Assembly: GCA_024225275.1 (NCBI GenBank)
Contig: JAAEMS010000070.1
Span: 1 to 40,975 of the forward strand
Origin: Actinomycetes bacterium
Lineage (GTDB): Bacteria > Actinomycetota > Acidimicrobiia > Acidimicrobiales > JAAEMS01
Direction of reading: 5' to 3'
Length of the DNA stretch: 40,975 bases
Below are positions 25,807-35,000 of this stretch, in pieces; position 1 is the first letter of the stretch; every line of letters begins with the position of its first letter. The translations under genes were made by a program, and so were the position numbers. Below the pieces are notes generated by a model. The model was not told the origin of the DNA, did no database searches, and saw only the letters and a list, made by a program, of their open reading frames with translations.

Positions 25807-26658
25807 CTACCGGTCTTCGAGGCCGAACTTGGTCTTCAGGATCTGGTGGAAGTCGCGGCCGTTGAAGCTCACGAACCGGGCGTCGACGCCCGCCGCCGTA
25901 CATTCGATGGAGTCTCCGGGCCCGAGGACACCCAACTGCCGGCCGTCCACCCAGAGGGCCGCAGGCCGGGGCCCCAGGATCTCGAGCGACAGGCGGGTCT
26001 CGGGCCCCATCACCAGGGATCGGTCGAACAGCATGTGGGGCGACACCGGGGTGACCAAGAGGGCCCGATGACCGGGGTCGATGATGGGGCCCCGGGCCGA
26101 GAACGCGTAGGCGGTTGACCCAGTGGGGGTGGCCGCGATCAGACCGTCGGTGGCGTAGTTGGTGAAGAAGTTCCCGTCGATCGACACCGCCACCCGAATG
26201 GTGCTGGATATCTTCTCGACCACCACGTCGTTCAGGGCGAGGTCGGTGTGTCCGCCCAGGTCACCAGATGCACTCCGCACCTGGCACTCGATGAGCATGC
26301 GGGACTCGAGGGTCGTGTCCCCGGCCAGGGCGCGGTCCAGGGCGTCGATCATGCCCGACGGCTCGACCTCGGTCAGGTAGCCGAGCTGCCCGGCATTGAT
26401 CCCCAGCACGGGGACGCCACCGTGAGCCACCAGGCCCACAGTGCGCAGCATGGTGCCGTCACCACCCAGGCTGAGGGCCAGGTCGGCCTGGGCCAACTCG
26501 GAGGTCTCGACGGCCAGCTCGGTGTGACCGACCAGATCGGCGTCGTCGGCCCCCAGCAGGGGCTCGTGACCCTTGTCGAGGAGGTGGGTCACCAGCTCGC
26601 GGGCGAGGGTGACCACTTCGGGCCGCTCGGGATGAATGACCAGGGAGACCTTGCTCAC
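25807..26658 (-). CDS. nadK: NAD kinase
   Basis: The 283-residue enzyme phosphorylates NAD to NADP. It shows the GGDGT motif at residues 65-69, GINAGQLGYLTEV, LNDVVVEK and ATPTGSTAYAFSA, all conserved in the family, and VDGRQLGVLGPGDSIE near the end. The GTG start overlaps the tlyA stop (GTGTGA), and nadK follows tlyA and precedes recN as in most Actinobacteria. Confidence 0.96.
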   Translation of the reverse strand: MSKVSLVIHPERPEVVTLARELVTHLLDKGHEPLLGADDADLVGHTELAVETSELAQADLALSLGGDGTMLRTVGLVAHGGVPVLGINAGQLGYLTEVEPSGMIDALDRALAGDTTLESRMLIECQVRSASGDLGGHTDLALNDVVVEKISSTIRVAVSIDGNFFTNYATDGLIAATPTGSTAYAFSARGPIIDPGHRALLVTPVSPHMLFDRSLVMGPETRLSLEILGPRPAALWVDGRQLGVLGPGDSIECTAAGVDARFVSFNGRDFHQILKTKFGLEDR

Positions 26659-27452
26659 ACCTTGCTCTCCTCGACGGACGCGACCAGCTGATCGACATTG
26701 ATGTGGGACACGCCCGAGCCGTCGATGCGGCCATGGATGAGGAACTCGACGTTGCCGCCCGCCCCCCGAATCGGAGACACCATGCCCTCCATGATGGCGA
26801 CTCCGCGGCGATTCAGCCCATCCGCGACCTTCCGAAGGGCCTCAGCCCACAGCTCGGGGTCAGCGATGATGCCCTTTCCCTTGGCCGCCGCTTCCCGCCC
26901 CACCTCGAATTGGGGCTTGACCAGCAGGACGAGATCGCCCCCCTCACGAGTCAGGGCCACGAGGCTGTCGGCGACGCTCAACAGGGAGATGAATGAGACA
27001 TCGGTGACGGTCAGATCAACGGGTCCGCCCAGATCGTCGGCGGTGACGGTGCGGATGTCGGTCCGTTCCATCGAGTGCACCCGCTCGTCGTCGCGCAGCC
27101 GTTCGTGGAGCTGGTTCCGACCCACGTCGATGGCGTGCACCCGGGTGGCCCCTCGTTGTAGGAGGCAGTCGGTGAAGCCGCCGGTGGACGAGCCGGCATC
27201 GAGGGCCACCCGGTCGGCGGCGTCGACGGCAAACTGGTCGAGGGCCCCCTCGAGCTTCTCTCCGCCCCGCCCCACGAAGGGGGCGGGGGGACCCTGGACC
27301 TCGACCGCCTCACCAGCCTCGACGAGGCGGGTGGCCTTGGCCGCCGGGGCTCCCGAGACGGTGACGCGACCGGCGACGATCAACTCCTCGGCCTTTTCGC
27401 GACTGGAGGCCAGCCCCCGCCGCACCAGCTCGGCATCGAGACAACGACGCAT
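26655..27452 (-). CDS. tlyA: TlyA family rRNA 2'-O-methyltransferase (hemolysin A-like)
   Basis: The 265-residue protein has an N-terminal S4 RNA-binding domain (RRCLDAELVRRGLASSREKA) and an FtsJ-like methyltransferase domain with SAM motif DAGSSTGGFTD (85-95). K66, D151, K179 (LLVKPQFEVGR) and E183 fit the catalytic tetrad. In mycobacteria TlyA methylates 16S and 23S rRNA and affects capreomycin sensitivity. ATG 27452 has GAGGA 7 nt upstream, which decides the start over an in-frame codon at 27512. Confidence 0.94.
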   Translation of the reverse strand: MRRCLDAELVRRGLASSREKAEELIVAGRVTVSGAPAAKATRLVEAGEAVEVQGPPAPFVGRGGEKLEGALDQFAVDAADRVALDAGSSTGGFTDCLLQRGATRVHAIDVGRNQLHERLRDDERVHSMERTDIRTVTADDLGGPVDLTVTDVSFISLLSVADSLVALTREGGDLVLLVKPQFEVGREAAAKGKGIIADPELWAEALRKVADGLNRRGVAIMEGMVSPIRGAGGNVEFLIHGRIDGSGVSHINVDQLVASVEESKV

Positions 27453-27505
27453 CCGATATTCCTCACCTGCTCGGGGGGGCCAGACCGCAACAGCCTGCCA
27501 GACGG

Positions 27506-27550
27506 GGACCAAAAAGCGAACGAGGTACGAGCTGGGCTCGTACCTCGTTC
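27506..27550 (-). terminator. Strong intrinsic terminator of the small Lys/Ala-tailed protein gene
   Basis: A perfect 15-bp stem (27518-27532 with 27536-27550, 3-nt loop) is followed on the minus strand by GCTTTTTGG. It lies 68 nt after the stop of the gene at 27618-27974 and ends before tlyA, so tlyA needs its own promoter in the ~50 nt that remain or relies on read-through. Confidence 0.9.
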
Positions 27551-27617
27551 AACCGCTCCAGCTTCCAGGGGGGTGGAAGCGAGCAGATCTGGGGTGTTTC
27601 GCCGCCCGGTGGGCGGA

Positions 27618-27974
27618 TCAGGCGGTACTGGCCTTCTTGGCCGGGGTACTGGCCTTCCTGGCCGCGGTGCTGGCCTTCTTGGCGGCCGGCTTCTTCACAG
27701 CCTTCTCGGCCTTGACCAGGCGGGCCTCGAGATCGGCGACCTCAGCCCGGGTGGCGGGAAGCCGACCCTGGAACTCGTTGATCAGCTGCTCGGTCTCGGA
27801 ACGCAAGCGTTGGGCGAGGGCCTCGACCTTTTCCCGCTGCTCGGCGGTGGCCTCGGCCAGGTCAGGGAGATCGGGCAACTCGGAAAGGACGGGAACCTGG
27901 TCGACCAAGCGGCTGGCCCAGGCCTGGACGGTCCGGGAAGTCTCGGCGGTGCGGGAGAGGAGGGCGTTCTGCAT
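27618..27974 (-). CDS. Small conserved-type protein with helical body and Lys/Ala histone-like tail
   Basis: The 118-residue protein has two parts. Residues 1-88 look like amphipathic helix with many Glu/Gln (ATAEQREKVEALAQRLRSET, then RLVKAEKAVKK), probably a coiled coil. The last ~25 residues are a basic tail of 7-residue repeats (KKASTAA, RKASTPA, KKASTA) like histone H1-type bacterial tails. A DNA- or RNA-binding role is possible but not shown. Its position between a HAD phosphatase region and tlyA matches the small gene Rv1693 in M. tuberculosis. ATG 27974 has a promoter and no SD, so it is leaderless. I do not recognise the family. Confidence 0.75.
   Translation of the reverse strand: MQNALLSRTAETSRTVQAWASRLVDQVPVLSELPDLPDLAEATAEQREKVEALAQRLRSETEQLINEFQGRLPATRAEVADLEARLVKAEKAVKKPAAKKASTAARKASTPAKKASTA
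27620..27684. repeat. Three imperfect 21-bp tandem repeats in the small-protein gene
   Basis: About three copies of a 21-bp unit built on ACTGGCCTTCTTGGC encode the 7-residue units of the basic tail. Changes are mostly single bases. Copy number could vary between strains. Confidence 0.7.
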
Positions 27975-27980
27975 GAGGTC

Positions 27981-28009
27981 AGGATATGACCGCGAGCAAC
28001 TGCTTGCAA
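27981..28009 (-). promoter_or_regulatory. Promoter of the small-protein gene (TTGCAA, 17 nt, TATCCT)
   Basis: On the minus strand TTGCAA (28004-28009) and TATCCT (27981-27986) are 17 nt apart, the best sigma-70-type match in the window. The -10 box ends 6 nt before the ATG and no SD is present, so the mRNA is probably leaderless. The rhomboid gene diverges from here. Confidence 0.6.
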
Positions 28010-28056
28010 TAGTTAGCACTTGTGAATCCGGTCACATGCAGCCAAGGGCAGACGAG

Positions 28057-28062
28057 TAGGGT
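28057..28062 (+). promoter_or_regulatory. -10 box (TAGGGT) for the rhomboid gene
   Basis: TAGGGT ends 7 nt before GTG 28070, the start proposed for the rhomboid protease. There is no strong -35 box. It supports GTG 28070 over GTG 28061 or 28022. Confidence 0.35.
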
Positions 28063-28069
28063 GCCAGAG

Positions 28070-28954
28070 GTGCTGCCCCTCAAGGATGAGAACCCCACGA
28101 CCCGGACACCGGTCCTCACCGTAGGCATCATCGTGGCTTGTGTCCTCGTCTGGTTCGGCCCCCAGGCGGCCCGCGGCACCGAGATCATCAGCACCCCCGC
28201 CGGGGCGGTCCAGATCGACTCCCAACTGCGATTCAGCCTCGAGTACGCCGCCATCCCCTGCGAGATCCAGGAGGGGCGCCCCCTGGAGGTCGATGAGATC
28301 GCCGCCTTCAACGACTCGATCGACGAGGGCTGCAACATCGATCCGGCCACCACTCCCCCGTTCTTCCCCGACAAACAGGTGTGGTTGGCGATGGTGGTGT
28401 CGATCTTCCTCCACGGCGGCTTGCTCCACCTGGGCGGCAACATGCTCTTCCTGTGGATCTTCGGCAACAACATCGAGGACCACCTCGGGCACGCCCGATT
28501 CGCCCTCTTCTACCTGGGCGGTGGAATCGCCGCGACCCTGGCCCACGTGGCCGCCCAGCCCGACAGCACCGTGCCCCTCGTAGGGGCCTCGGGGGCGATC
28601 GCTGCGATCATGGGCGCCTACCTGGTGTGGTTCCCCGACGCCCCCATCCGCACCCTCGTCGCAGTGTTCATCTTCGACATCCGCGCCCGCTGGTACCTGA
28701 CCGGCTGGTTCATCTTCCAGTTCTTCACCGCCCCCGACTCCAGTGTGGCCTGGGTGGCCCATGTGGGTGGTTTCATGTTCGGCGTGGCCATCGGGTTGCT
28801 CGTGAGGGCCAGCCGGTCGGCCCGCCGCGGCGTATTCACCCCCGAATACCAGCAGCCCGGATGGGATCCCACCGGCGGCGCCGGAACCGGCCCGTACCCC
28901 CATCCCCACCGGGGCGTCGAGGCCCCCCGCTTCGGCGATCGCCACTGGCACTAG
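28070..28954 (+). CDS. Rhomboid-family intramembrane serine protease
   Basis: The protein, about 294 residues, cleaves substrates inside the membrane. The first hydrophobic segment is at residues 15-31. A loop of ~70 residues follows, with two cysteines (C64, C88). The rhomboid core comes next: FLHGGLLHLGGN with N124, GASGAIAAIMG with catalytic S174, and AWVAHVGGF with catalytic H231, all in hydrophobic segments. The C-terminal tail is Gly/Pro/His-rich and likely cytosolic. Start codon choice is uncertain (GTG 28070, 28061 or 28022). It is transcribed toward the SDR gene. Confidence 0.92.
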   Translation: MLPLKDENPTTRTPVLTVGIIVACVLVWFGPQAARGTEIISTPAGAVQIDSQLRFSLEYAAIPCEIQEGRPLEVDEIAAFNDSIDEGCNIDPATTPPFFPDKQVWLAMVVSIFLHGGLLHLGGNMLFLWIFGNNIEDHLGHARFALFYLGGGIAATLAHVAAQPDSTVPLVGASGAIAAIMGAYLVWFPDAPIRTLVAVFIFDIRARWYLTGWFIFQFFTAPDSSVAWVAHVGGFMFGVAIGLLVRASRSARRGVFTPEYQQPGWDPTGGAGTGPYPHPHRGVEAPRFGDRHWH

Positions 28955-29023
28955 TGCGCCAGCATCCCCGGTAGGGCAGGATCGGAGCCGACCCACCACC
29001 GCTCACAGCACCAGGGGGACCAC

Positions 29024-29860
29024 ATGGGATGGCTCGACGACAAGGTGGCCGTCATCACCGGCGGTGCCAGCGGCATCGGTGAGGGCACCGTACGCCGCTT
29101 CATCGACGAGGGGGCCAAGATCCTCATCGCCGACATGGACACCGAACAAGGGACCACGCTGGCCGACGAGCTGGGCGACGCTGCCGCCTTCTTGCCTACC
29201 GACGTGAGCCAGGAGTCCGATATCGCCGCCATGGTGCTCGAGGCCACCGACCGGTGGGGCCGGCTGGACTGCCTATTCAACAATGCCGGATTCGGGGGCG
29301 CCCTGGGACCCATCGCCTCGACCTCGGTCGAGGACTACGACCTGACCATGGATGTCCTCGTCAAGAGCGTGTTTCTGGGCTGCAAGCACGCGGCGCCGGT
29401 GATGACCGAGCAAGGATCGGGCAGCATCATCTCCACCGCCTCGGTGGCCGGCCTCCAGGCCGGATACGCCCCCCACCTGTACTCGACGGCCAAAGCGGCG
29501 GTCATTGCCCTCACCAGATCAGTGGCTCTCGAGCTGGGCGAGTCGGGCATCCGGGTCAACGCCATCTGCCCCGGGTTTGTCGCCACTCCCCTGGCCTACG
29601 GACGCCCCGACGCCGGCGAAGAGCAACTCGACAAGATGCGCGACTCTTCACTGGCCCGCTCCCATGTATTGGGACGGATGGGTGAGCCGGCCGACATCGC
29701 CGCCATGGCCCTGTTCCTGGCCAGCGATGAGAGCCAGTGGATCACCGGCCAGGCCCATGTGGTCGACGGTGGCTTCTCGGCAGGACCACCGTTCTCGAAG
29801 TGGCCTGAGATCGCCCGAAACGCCCGTCCCATCCGCCACCACCGTCCCGAAGGCCGGTGA
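29024..29860 (+). CDS. Short-chain dehydrogenase/reductase (SDR)
   Basis: The 278-residue classical SDR has the cofactor motif TGGASGIG (12-19), NNAG (86-89), and the catalytic Ser140-Tyr153-Lys157 set (STASVAG and YSTAKAA). ADMD after strand 2 (acidic residue at 37) points to NAD(H) rather than NADP(H). GRMGEPADIAAMALFLASDES and ITGQAHVVDGGF are typical C-terminal motifs. ATG 29024 follows AGGGGG. The substrate cannot be read; homologues act on many alcohols and ketones. Confidence 0.9.
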   Translation: MGWLDDKVAVITGGASGIGEGTVRRFIDEGAKILIADMDTEQGTTLADELGDAAAFLPTDVSQESDIAAMVLEATDRWGRLDCLFNNAGFGGALGPIASTSVEDYDLTMDVLVKSVFLGCKHAAPVMTEQGSGSIISTASVAGLQAGYAPHLYSTAKAAVIALTRSVALELGESGIRVNAICPGFVATPLAYGRPDAGEEQLDKMRDSSLARSHVLGRMGEPADIAAMALFLASDESQWITGQAHVVDGGFSAGPPFSKWPEIARNARPIRHHRPEGR

Positions 29861-29876
29861 GTTCAGAGATCGGGAT

Positions 29877-30635
29877 CTAGGGGTCTGACCCCAGGATCTG
29901 GTCAACCAGGGCGGCCAGGTCGGGGGCCACCAGGACCGGTTCCGGCGTCATCGGGAGATCGGCTTGGGCGGTCACCCCTGACAGCACGAGCCCGAAGTCG
30001 AAGCCCAGGGTGCGGGCGAACTCACCATCGGAGTCGGGGCGATCGCCCACCACCAGGCCCTGATCGCCCACCAGCTGGCGCACGAGGACCGCCACCGGCT
30101 CCTGGGGCTTTCCCGCAAACCGAGGCTCGATGCCAGAGGCGGTGGCCACCGCCGCCACAATGCTGCCACCACCGGGGATGGGACCGTCGGGTGTGGGATA
30201 GGTGGGGTCATGGTTGGTGGCCACCAGGCGGGCTCCGTTCATGACCGCCACCGCAGCTCGCCGCAGACCGTCGTAGTGGAAGTCAGTGTGGAAGCCCACC
30301 ACCACCACGTCGGCGGGGCCGTCGACGACGACCTCGGCGCCCCGGGCGCGCACGGCCTCGACCACGCCGGGACCGGAGCAGCAGATCACCCGCTCGCCCG
30401 GCTCGACGAGGGTGGCGGCGGCCATCGCCGAGGTGACCACGTCACCCTCGGCCGGAATGCCGAACGAGGCCAGCTTCGCCTCCTGATCTCCCACCAGCGC
30501 CGACGAGTTGTTGGTGACGAACACCACCCGCCGACCTGCGGCCCGCAACCGGGCCACCGCGTCGGAGGACCCGGGAATGGGTGACTCCGCGAGCCACACC
30601 ACCCCATCGAGGTCGAGAACCACAGGATCAGTCAT
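29877..30635 (-). CDS. HAD-superfamily phosphatase, NagD/glycerol-3-phosphate phosphatase-like
   Basis: The 252-residue protein has motif I LDLDGVVW (nucleophile D8, D10), motif II FVTNNSS, a C2-type cap, FAGKPQEPV (motif III lysine) and motif IV VGDRPDSD. This is the HAD subclass IIA layout of NagD and of Rv1692, a glycerol-3-phosphate phosphatase in M. tuberculosis. Its relation to tlyA in gene order (HAD, small gene, tlyA) supports orthology with Rv1692, though two insertions now separate them. ATG 30635 has AGGG 5 nt upstream; a TTG at 30650 is less likely. Confidence 0.88.
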   Translation of the reverse strand: MTDPVVLDLDGVVWLAESPIPGSSDAVARLRAAGRRVVFVTNNSSALVGDQEAKLASFGIPAEGDVVTSAMAAATLVEPGERVICCSGPGVVEAVRARGAEVVVDGPADVVVVGFHTDFHYDGLRRAAVAVMNGARLVATNHDPTYPTPDGPIPGGGSIVAAVATASGIEPRFAGKPQEPVAVLVRQLVGDQGLVVGDRPDSDGEFARTLGFDFGLVLSGVTAQADLPMTPEPVLVAPDLAALVDQILGSDP

Positions 30636-30663
30636 CGGTTCCCTATTCAAGCCTGCGGGATTC

Positions 30664-30690
30664 GAGCGCAGCGAACGACGCTCGCAAGCT
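30664..30690. repeat. Intergenic motif GAGCGCAGCGAAC (copy 2) within a hairpin
   Basis: The motif (30664-30676) lies between korB and the HAD gene. GAGCG pairs with CGCTC (30679-30683), and CGAGC (30663-30667) can pair with GCTCG (30688-30692) in an alternative fold. It follows the korB stop and lacks a T-run. Confidence 0.35.
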
Positions 30691-30695
30691 CGCCC

Positions 30696-31703
<1,008 letters not shown>

Positions 31704-31719
31704 TGTTGGTTCCTCTCCC

Positions 31720-33594
31720 TCAGCCCTGGAGCGCCTGATCGATGGCGGTCTCGATCTCGGCCGCCGTGAACGGCTGACCCTTGACCTTGTTGAATGGCTG
31801 GCAATCGACCAGGTACTTGGCCCGCAGGATCATCGCAAGCTGACCCTTGTTCATCTCGGTCACGAGCACTCGCTTGGCCGCCTTCAGGTGCTCACCGACA
31901 TTCGCCGGGATCGGGTTCAGGTGGGTCAGGTGCAGATGGCCGACGCTCTTGCCTTCGGCCCGAGCACGCTCGGCGGCGCTGGTGATGGCTCCGTAGGTTG
32001 AGCCCCAGCCCACGACCAGGACGTCGGGGTTGTCACCGCCCGTGTACAGGGCGTCGGGGATGTCGTTGACGATGCCATCGATCTTCTCGGCCCGGAGATC
32101 GACCATGAGACCATGGTTGTCGGCGTCGTAGGAGATGTTGCCGCTGCCGTCCTCTTTCTCGATACCGCCGACCCGGTGCATGAGGCCGTCGGTGCCCGGA
32201 ATGGCCCACGCTCGGGCCAGCGTCTCGGGATCGCGTTTGTAGGGCCAGAACACCGGATTGTCGTCGTCATCGGTGTGGTTTGGGCCCATCGCGAACTCGG
32301 TGCTGATGTCGGGCAGCGAGTCGACCTCGGGGATCAGCCACGGCTCGGTGCCGTTGGCCAGATAGCCGTCGCTCAACAAGATGACCGGGGTGCGGTACTT
32401 GAGCGCGAGACGGGAGGCCTCGATGGCGGCATGGAAACAGTTCGAGGGGCTGTAGGCCGCCACAACCGGAATGGGTGACTCTCCATGACGACCGAACATG
32501 GCCATCAGAAGGTCGGACTGCTCGGTCTTGGTGGGAAGACCGGTCGAGGGGCCACCACGCTGGATATCGACGATGACCAGGGGCAGCTCGAGACTCACGG
32601 CCAGGCCGATGGTCTCGCCCTTGAGGGCGACACCCGGTCCGGAGGTGGTGGTGTAAGCCAGGTGACCACCGAAAGCGGCGCCGAGGGCCGCACCGATACC
32701 GGCGATCTCGTCCTCGACCTGGAGGGTACGGACCCCGAAGTTCTTGTGGATCGACAGCTCATGGAGGATGTCGGTGGCCGGCGTGATGGGGTACGAACCC
32801 AGGAACACCGGCAGCTTGGCCAGCTGACCCGACGCGACCATGCCCCAGGCAACAGCGGTGGCACCGTTGACGCTGCGGTAGGTGCCGGGCTCCTGTTCGG
32901 CCGGGCCCACCTGATAGGGGTGGTCGAACAGCTCTGCGGTCTCACCAAAGGCATGGCCGGCGTTGAACGCATAGAGGTTCGAGAGCCGTACCAGCTCGTT
33001 CTTCCCGAACTTCTCGTCGATCCACTCGAGAGTGGGCTCGACGGGGCGACTGTAGAGCCACGAGATGATGCCCAGCGCGAAGAAGTTCTTCGACCGCTCG
33101 GCGTCGCGGGCCTTCACGTCCAGTTCGACAACCGCCTCTTTGGTGAGGCTGGTCATCGGCACCTCGATCACCTTGTAGTCGGCCAGCGTGTCGGTGCCCC
33201 GGGGGTCGGCCTCGAAACCGGCCTTGGCCAGGGAACGCTCGTCGAAGGCATCGCTGTTCAAGATCACGGTGCCGTGTTTCTCGAGCCGGTGGAGCTCGCT
33301 GAGCAGGGCCGCCGGGTTCATCGCCACCAACACGTTGGGCGCATCGCCCGGCGTGTGGATGTCGTGATCCGAGATATGGATCTGGAAGGCGGACACCCCG
33401 GCCACGGTTCCAGCCGGAGCCCGGATCTCGGACGGGAAGTCCGGCAGCGTGGCCAGGTCGTTCCCGAACACGGCACTGGCACTGGTGAAACGATCACCGG
33501 TCAGCTGCATACCGTCGCCGGAGTCTCCGGCGAGCCGGATGACGACCCGGTCGATGCTCTGGGCTGCGGTGGATCGGTCGGCGGTGTCGGTCAC
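31720..33594 (-). CDS. korA: 2-oxoacid:ferredoxin oxidoreductase alpha subunit, gamma-alpha fusion (KorA)
   Basis: The 624-residue protein fuses a gamma-type domain (LAGDSGDGMQLTGDRF, N-terminal) to the pyrimidine-binding alpha domain (SYPITPATDILHELS; QVEDEIAGIGAALGAAFGG; TTTSGPGVALKGE; DIQRGGPSTGLPTKTEQSD). This single-chain form with KorB and no separate ferredoxin subunit is the actinobacterial KGOR type. I chose GTG 33594 because AGGGGG lies 5 nt upstream; a GTG two codons earlier (33600) is possible. An overlapping short ORF ends exactly at its start. Confidence 0.92.
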   Translation of the reverse strand: MTDTADRSTAAQSIDRVVIRLAGDSGDGMQLTGDRFTSASAVFGNDLATLPDFPSEIRAPAGTVAGVSAFQIHISDHDIHTPGDAPNVLVAMNPAALLSELHRLEKHGTVILNSDAFDERSLAKAGFEADPRGTDTLADYKVIEVPMTSLTKEAVVELDVKARDAERSKNFFALGIISWLYSRPVEPTLEWIDEKFGKNELVRLSNLYAFNAGHAFGETAELFDHPYQVGPAEQEPGTYRSVNGATAVAWGMVASGQLAKLPVFLGSYPITPATDILHELSIHKNFGVRTLQVEDEIAGIGAALGAAFGGHLAYTTTSGPGVALKGETIGLAVSLELPLVIVDIQRGGPSTGLPTKTEQSDLLMAMFGRHGESPIPVVAAYSPSNCFHAAIEASRLALKYRTPVILLSDGYLANGTEPWLIPEVDSLPDISTEFAMGPNHTDDDDNPVFWPYKRDPETLARAWAIPGTDGLMHRVGGIEKEDGSGNISYDADNHGLMVDLRAEKIDGIVNDIPDALYTGGDNPDVLVVGWGSTYGAITSAAERARAEGKSVGHLHLTHLNPIPANVGEHLKAAKRVLVTEMNKGQLAMILRAKYLVDCQPFNKVKGQPFTAAEIETAIDQALQG

Positions 33595-33797
33595 TGCCAC
33601 CCCCTGGCGGCCTGACGGGTTTTGTCGTCGCGATCATCCTGGCCGGAGGGATGAATGCGTCGGGTCCCGAGATGGGAAGAACGGGTGTGGCGGACCGTCC
33701 GATGGCCGGGAAAGCGAAACTCCCCGCCGGTCGTTGGGGGCCCGCTGTCCACGAGGAACAGAGGATCGGTTGGGCGCGTCATTGCGGTGTCGATCAC
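33591..33797 (-). CDS. Possible small ORF overlapping the korA start (GTGA)
   Basis: On the minus strand a 68-codon ORF (GTG 33797) ends in TGA that overlaps the korA GTG by 4 nt, as in the true operon pairs here. A TAGGCT box lies 9 nt before its GTG. An in-frame ATG at 33782 shortens it to 63 residues. The product is polar and rich in Arg, His, Thr and Pro, matches nothing I know, and may be chance. The rest of 33601-33852 shows no other gene. Confidence 0.25.
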   Translation of the reverse strand: MIDTAMTRPTDPLFLVDSGPPTTGGEFRFPGHRTVRHTRSSHLGTRRIHPSGQDDRDDKTRQAARGWQ

Positions 33798-33806
33798 CGG
33801 GAGCGG

Positions 33807-33812
33807 AGCCTA
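33807..33812 (-). promoter_or_regulatory. -10 box (TAGGCT) for the korAB unit
   Basis: TAGGCT on the minus strand is the best -10 candidate upstream of korA, about 210 nt before the korA start. Transcription from here would include the short ORF at 33591-33797. No clear -35 box was seen. Confidence 0.35.
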
Positions 33813-33852
33813 GCGGGCCGGTTGCCGAGTGTGTGGCACCGGGCAGGCGGGC

Positions 33853-34908
33853 TCAGGCGATGGTGACGTTCTCGTCGAGGTAGACGTCTTGGATGGCATG
33901 GAGCAGGGCCGCCCCTTCAGGCATGGGCCGCTGGAAGGCCTTGCGGCCACTGATCAGGCCGGTACCTCCAGCCCGCTTGTTGATGACCGCGGTGGTCACA
34001 GCCTCGGCCAGGTCACTCTCGCCGGAAGAGGCACCACCGGAGTTGATCAATCCCATGCGTCCCATGTAGCAGTTCGCCACCTGCCACCGGCAGAGGTCGA
34101 TGGGATGATCGGTGGTGAGCTCGTCGTACACGAGAGCGTGGGTCTTGCCGAAGTCCTCGAGGGCGTTGAAGCCACCGTTCACCTCGGGCAGCTTCTGCTT
34201 GATGATGTCGGCCTCGATGGTGACGCCGAGATGGTTGGCCTGGGCGGTGACGTCGGCCGAGACGTGATGGTCGACGCCGTCGACCTTGAAGTCACTGTTC
34301 CGGAGGTAGCACCACAGCACGGTGAACATGCCGAGCTCGTGGGCCCGGTGGAAGGCCTTGGCCACTTCCTGGATCTGGCGGTTGCTCTCGGGGGCGCCGA
34401 AGTAGATGGTGGCACCCACCCCGGCGGCGCCGAGGTCGAAGGCCTGCTCGACCGAGCCGAACATGATCTGGTCGAAGGTGTTGGGGTAGGTGAGGAGCTC
34501 GTTGTGGTTGAGCTTCACGATGAACGGGATGCGGTGGGCGTACTTGCGCGACACCGCGGCGAGAACCCCGAAGGTGGAGGCCACCGCGTTACAGCCCCCC
34601 TCGAGGGCGAGCTCGACGATGTTGGCCGGGTCGAAGTAGGACGGGTTGGGAGCGAACGACGCGGCCGCGGTGTGCTCGATTCCCTGGTCGACCGGGAGGA
34701 TCGAGACATACCCGCTGCCTGCGAGGCGACCATGGTCGAACAGGCTCTGGAGGTTGCGCAGCACCTGCGGCGAACGGTCGGTCTGGGCGTAGACCTGGTC
34801 GACGAAATCGGGGCCAGGCAGGTGGAGGGTCTCCTTGGGAACGCCTGTCGACACATGGGTCAACAGGGACTCCGCCTGATCGCCCAGCAACTTCTCGGTA
34901 TCAGCCAT
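33853..34908 (-). CDS. fbaB: Class I fructose-bisphosphate aldolase (FbaB/DhnA type)
   Basis: The 351-residue protein belongs to the archaeal-like class I aldolases. [10 protein letters not shown] (71-80), [20 protein letters not shown] and [17 protein letters not shown] are present. K237 in ADIIKQK is the expected Schiff-base lysine, and INSGGASSG binds phosphate. It cleaves fructose 1,6-bisphosphate to triose phosphates. ATG 34908 has GAGGAG 4 nt upstream and fits the family length; the frame continues upstream to 35190, but without homology. Confidence 0.92.
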   Translation of the reverse strand: MADTEKLLGDQAESLLTHVSTGVPKETLHLPGPDFVDQVYAQTDRSPQVLRNLQSLFDHGRLAGSGYVSILPVDQGIEHTAAASFAPNPSYFDPANIVELALEGGCNAVASTFGVLAAVSRKYAHRIPFIVKLNHNELLTYPNTFDQIMFGSVEQAFDLGAAGVGATIYFGAPESNRQIQEVAKAFHRAHELGMFTVLWCYLRNSDFKVDGVDHHVSADVTAQANHLGVTIEADIIKQKLPEVNGGFNALEDFGKTHALVYDELTTDHPIDLCRWQVANCYMGRMGLINSGGASSGESDLAEAVTTAVINKRAGGTGLISGRKAFQRPMPEGAALLHAIQDVYLDENVTIA

Positions 34909-34979
34909 TACTCTCCTCGGCTCGAACGGAACACGCCGGCCCTCGGTGAGCCGGCCACACAGGATGCCGTTCCTGTCCC

Positions 34980-34985
34980 AGCGTA
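34980..34985 (-). promoter_or_regulatory. -10 candidate (TACGCT) for the aldolase gene
   Basis: TACGCT is the only TAnnnT hexamer on the minus strand between acuI and the aldolase. It would give a leader of about 65 nt with a GCCGGC/GCCGGC hairpin (34935-34955). The -35 region is weak. Confidence 0.3.
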
Positions 34986-35000
34986 GAACCAGCGAGGCCC

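Noticed and set aside
27620..27684. Tandem repeat considered as a CRISPR-like array
   Set aside because: Units are adjacent without spacers, and they encode the repeated protein tail.
29870..29895. GGGGTC-T-GACCCC repeat between SDR and HAD genes as a terminator
   Set aside because: Most of it lies inside the HAD coding end, and there is no T-run on either side.
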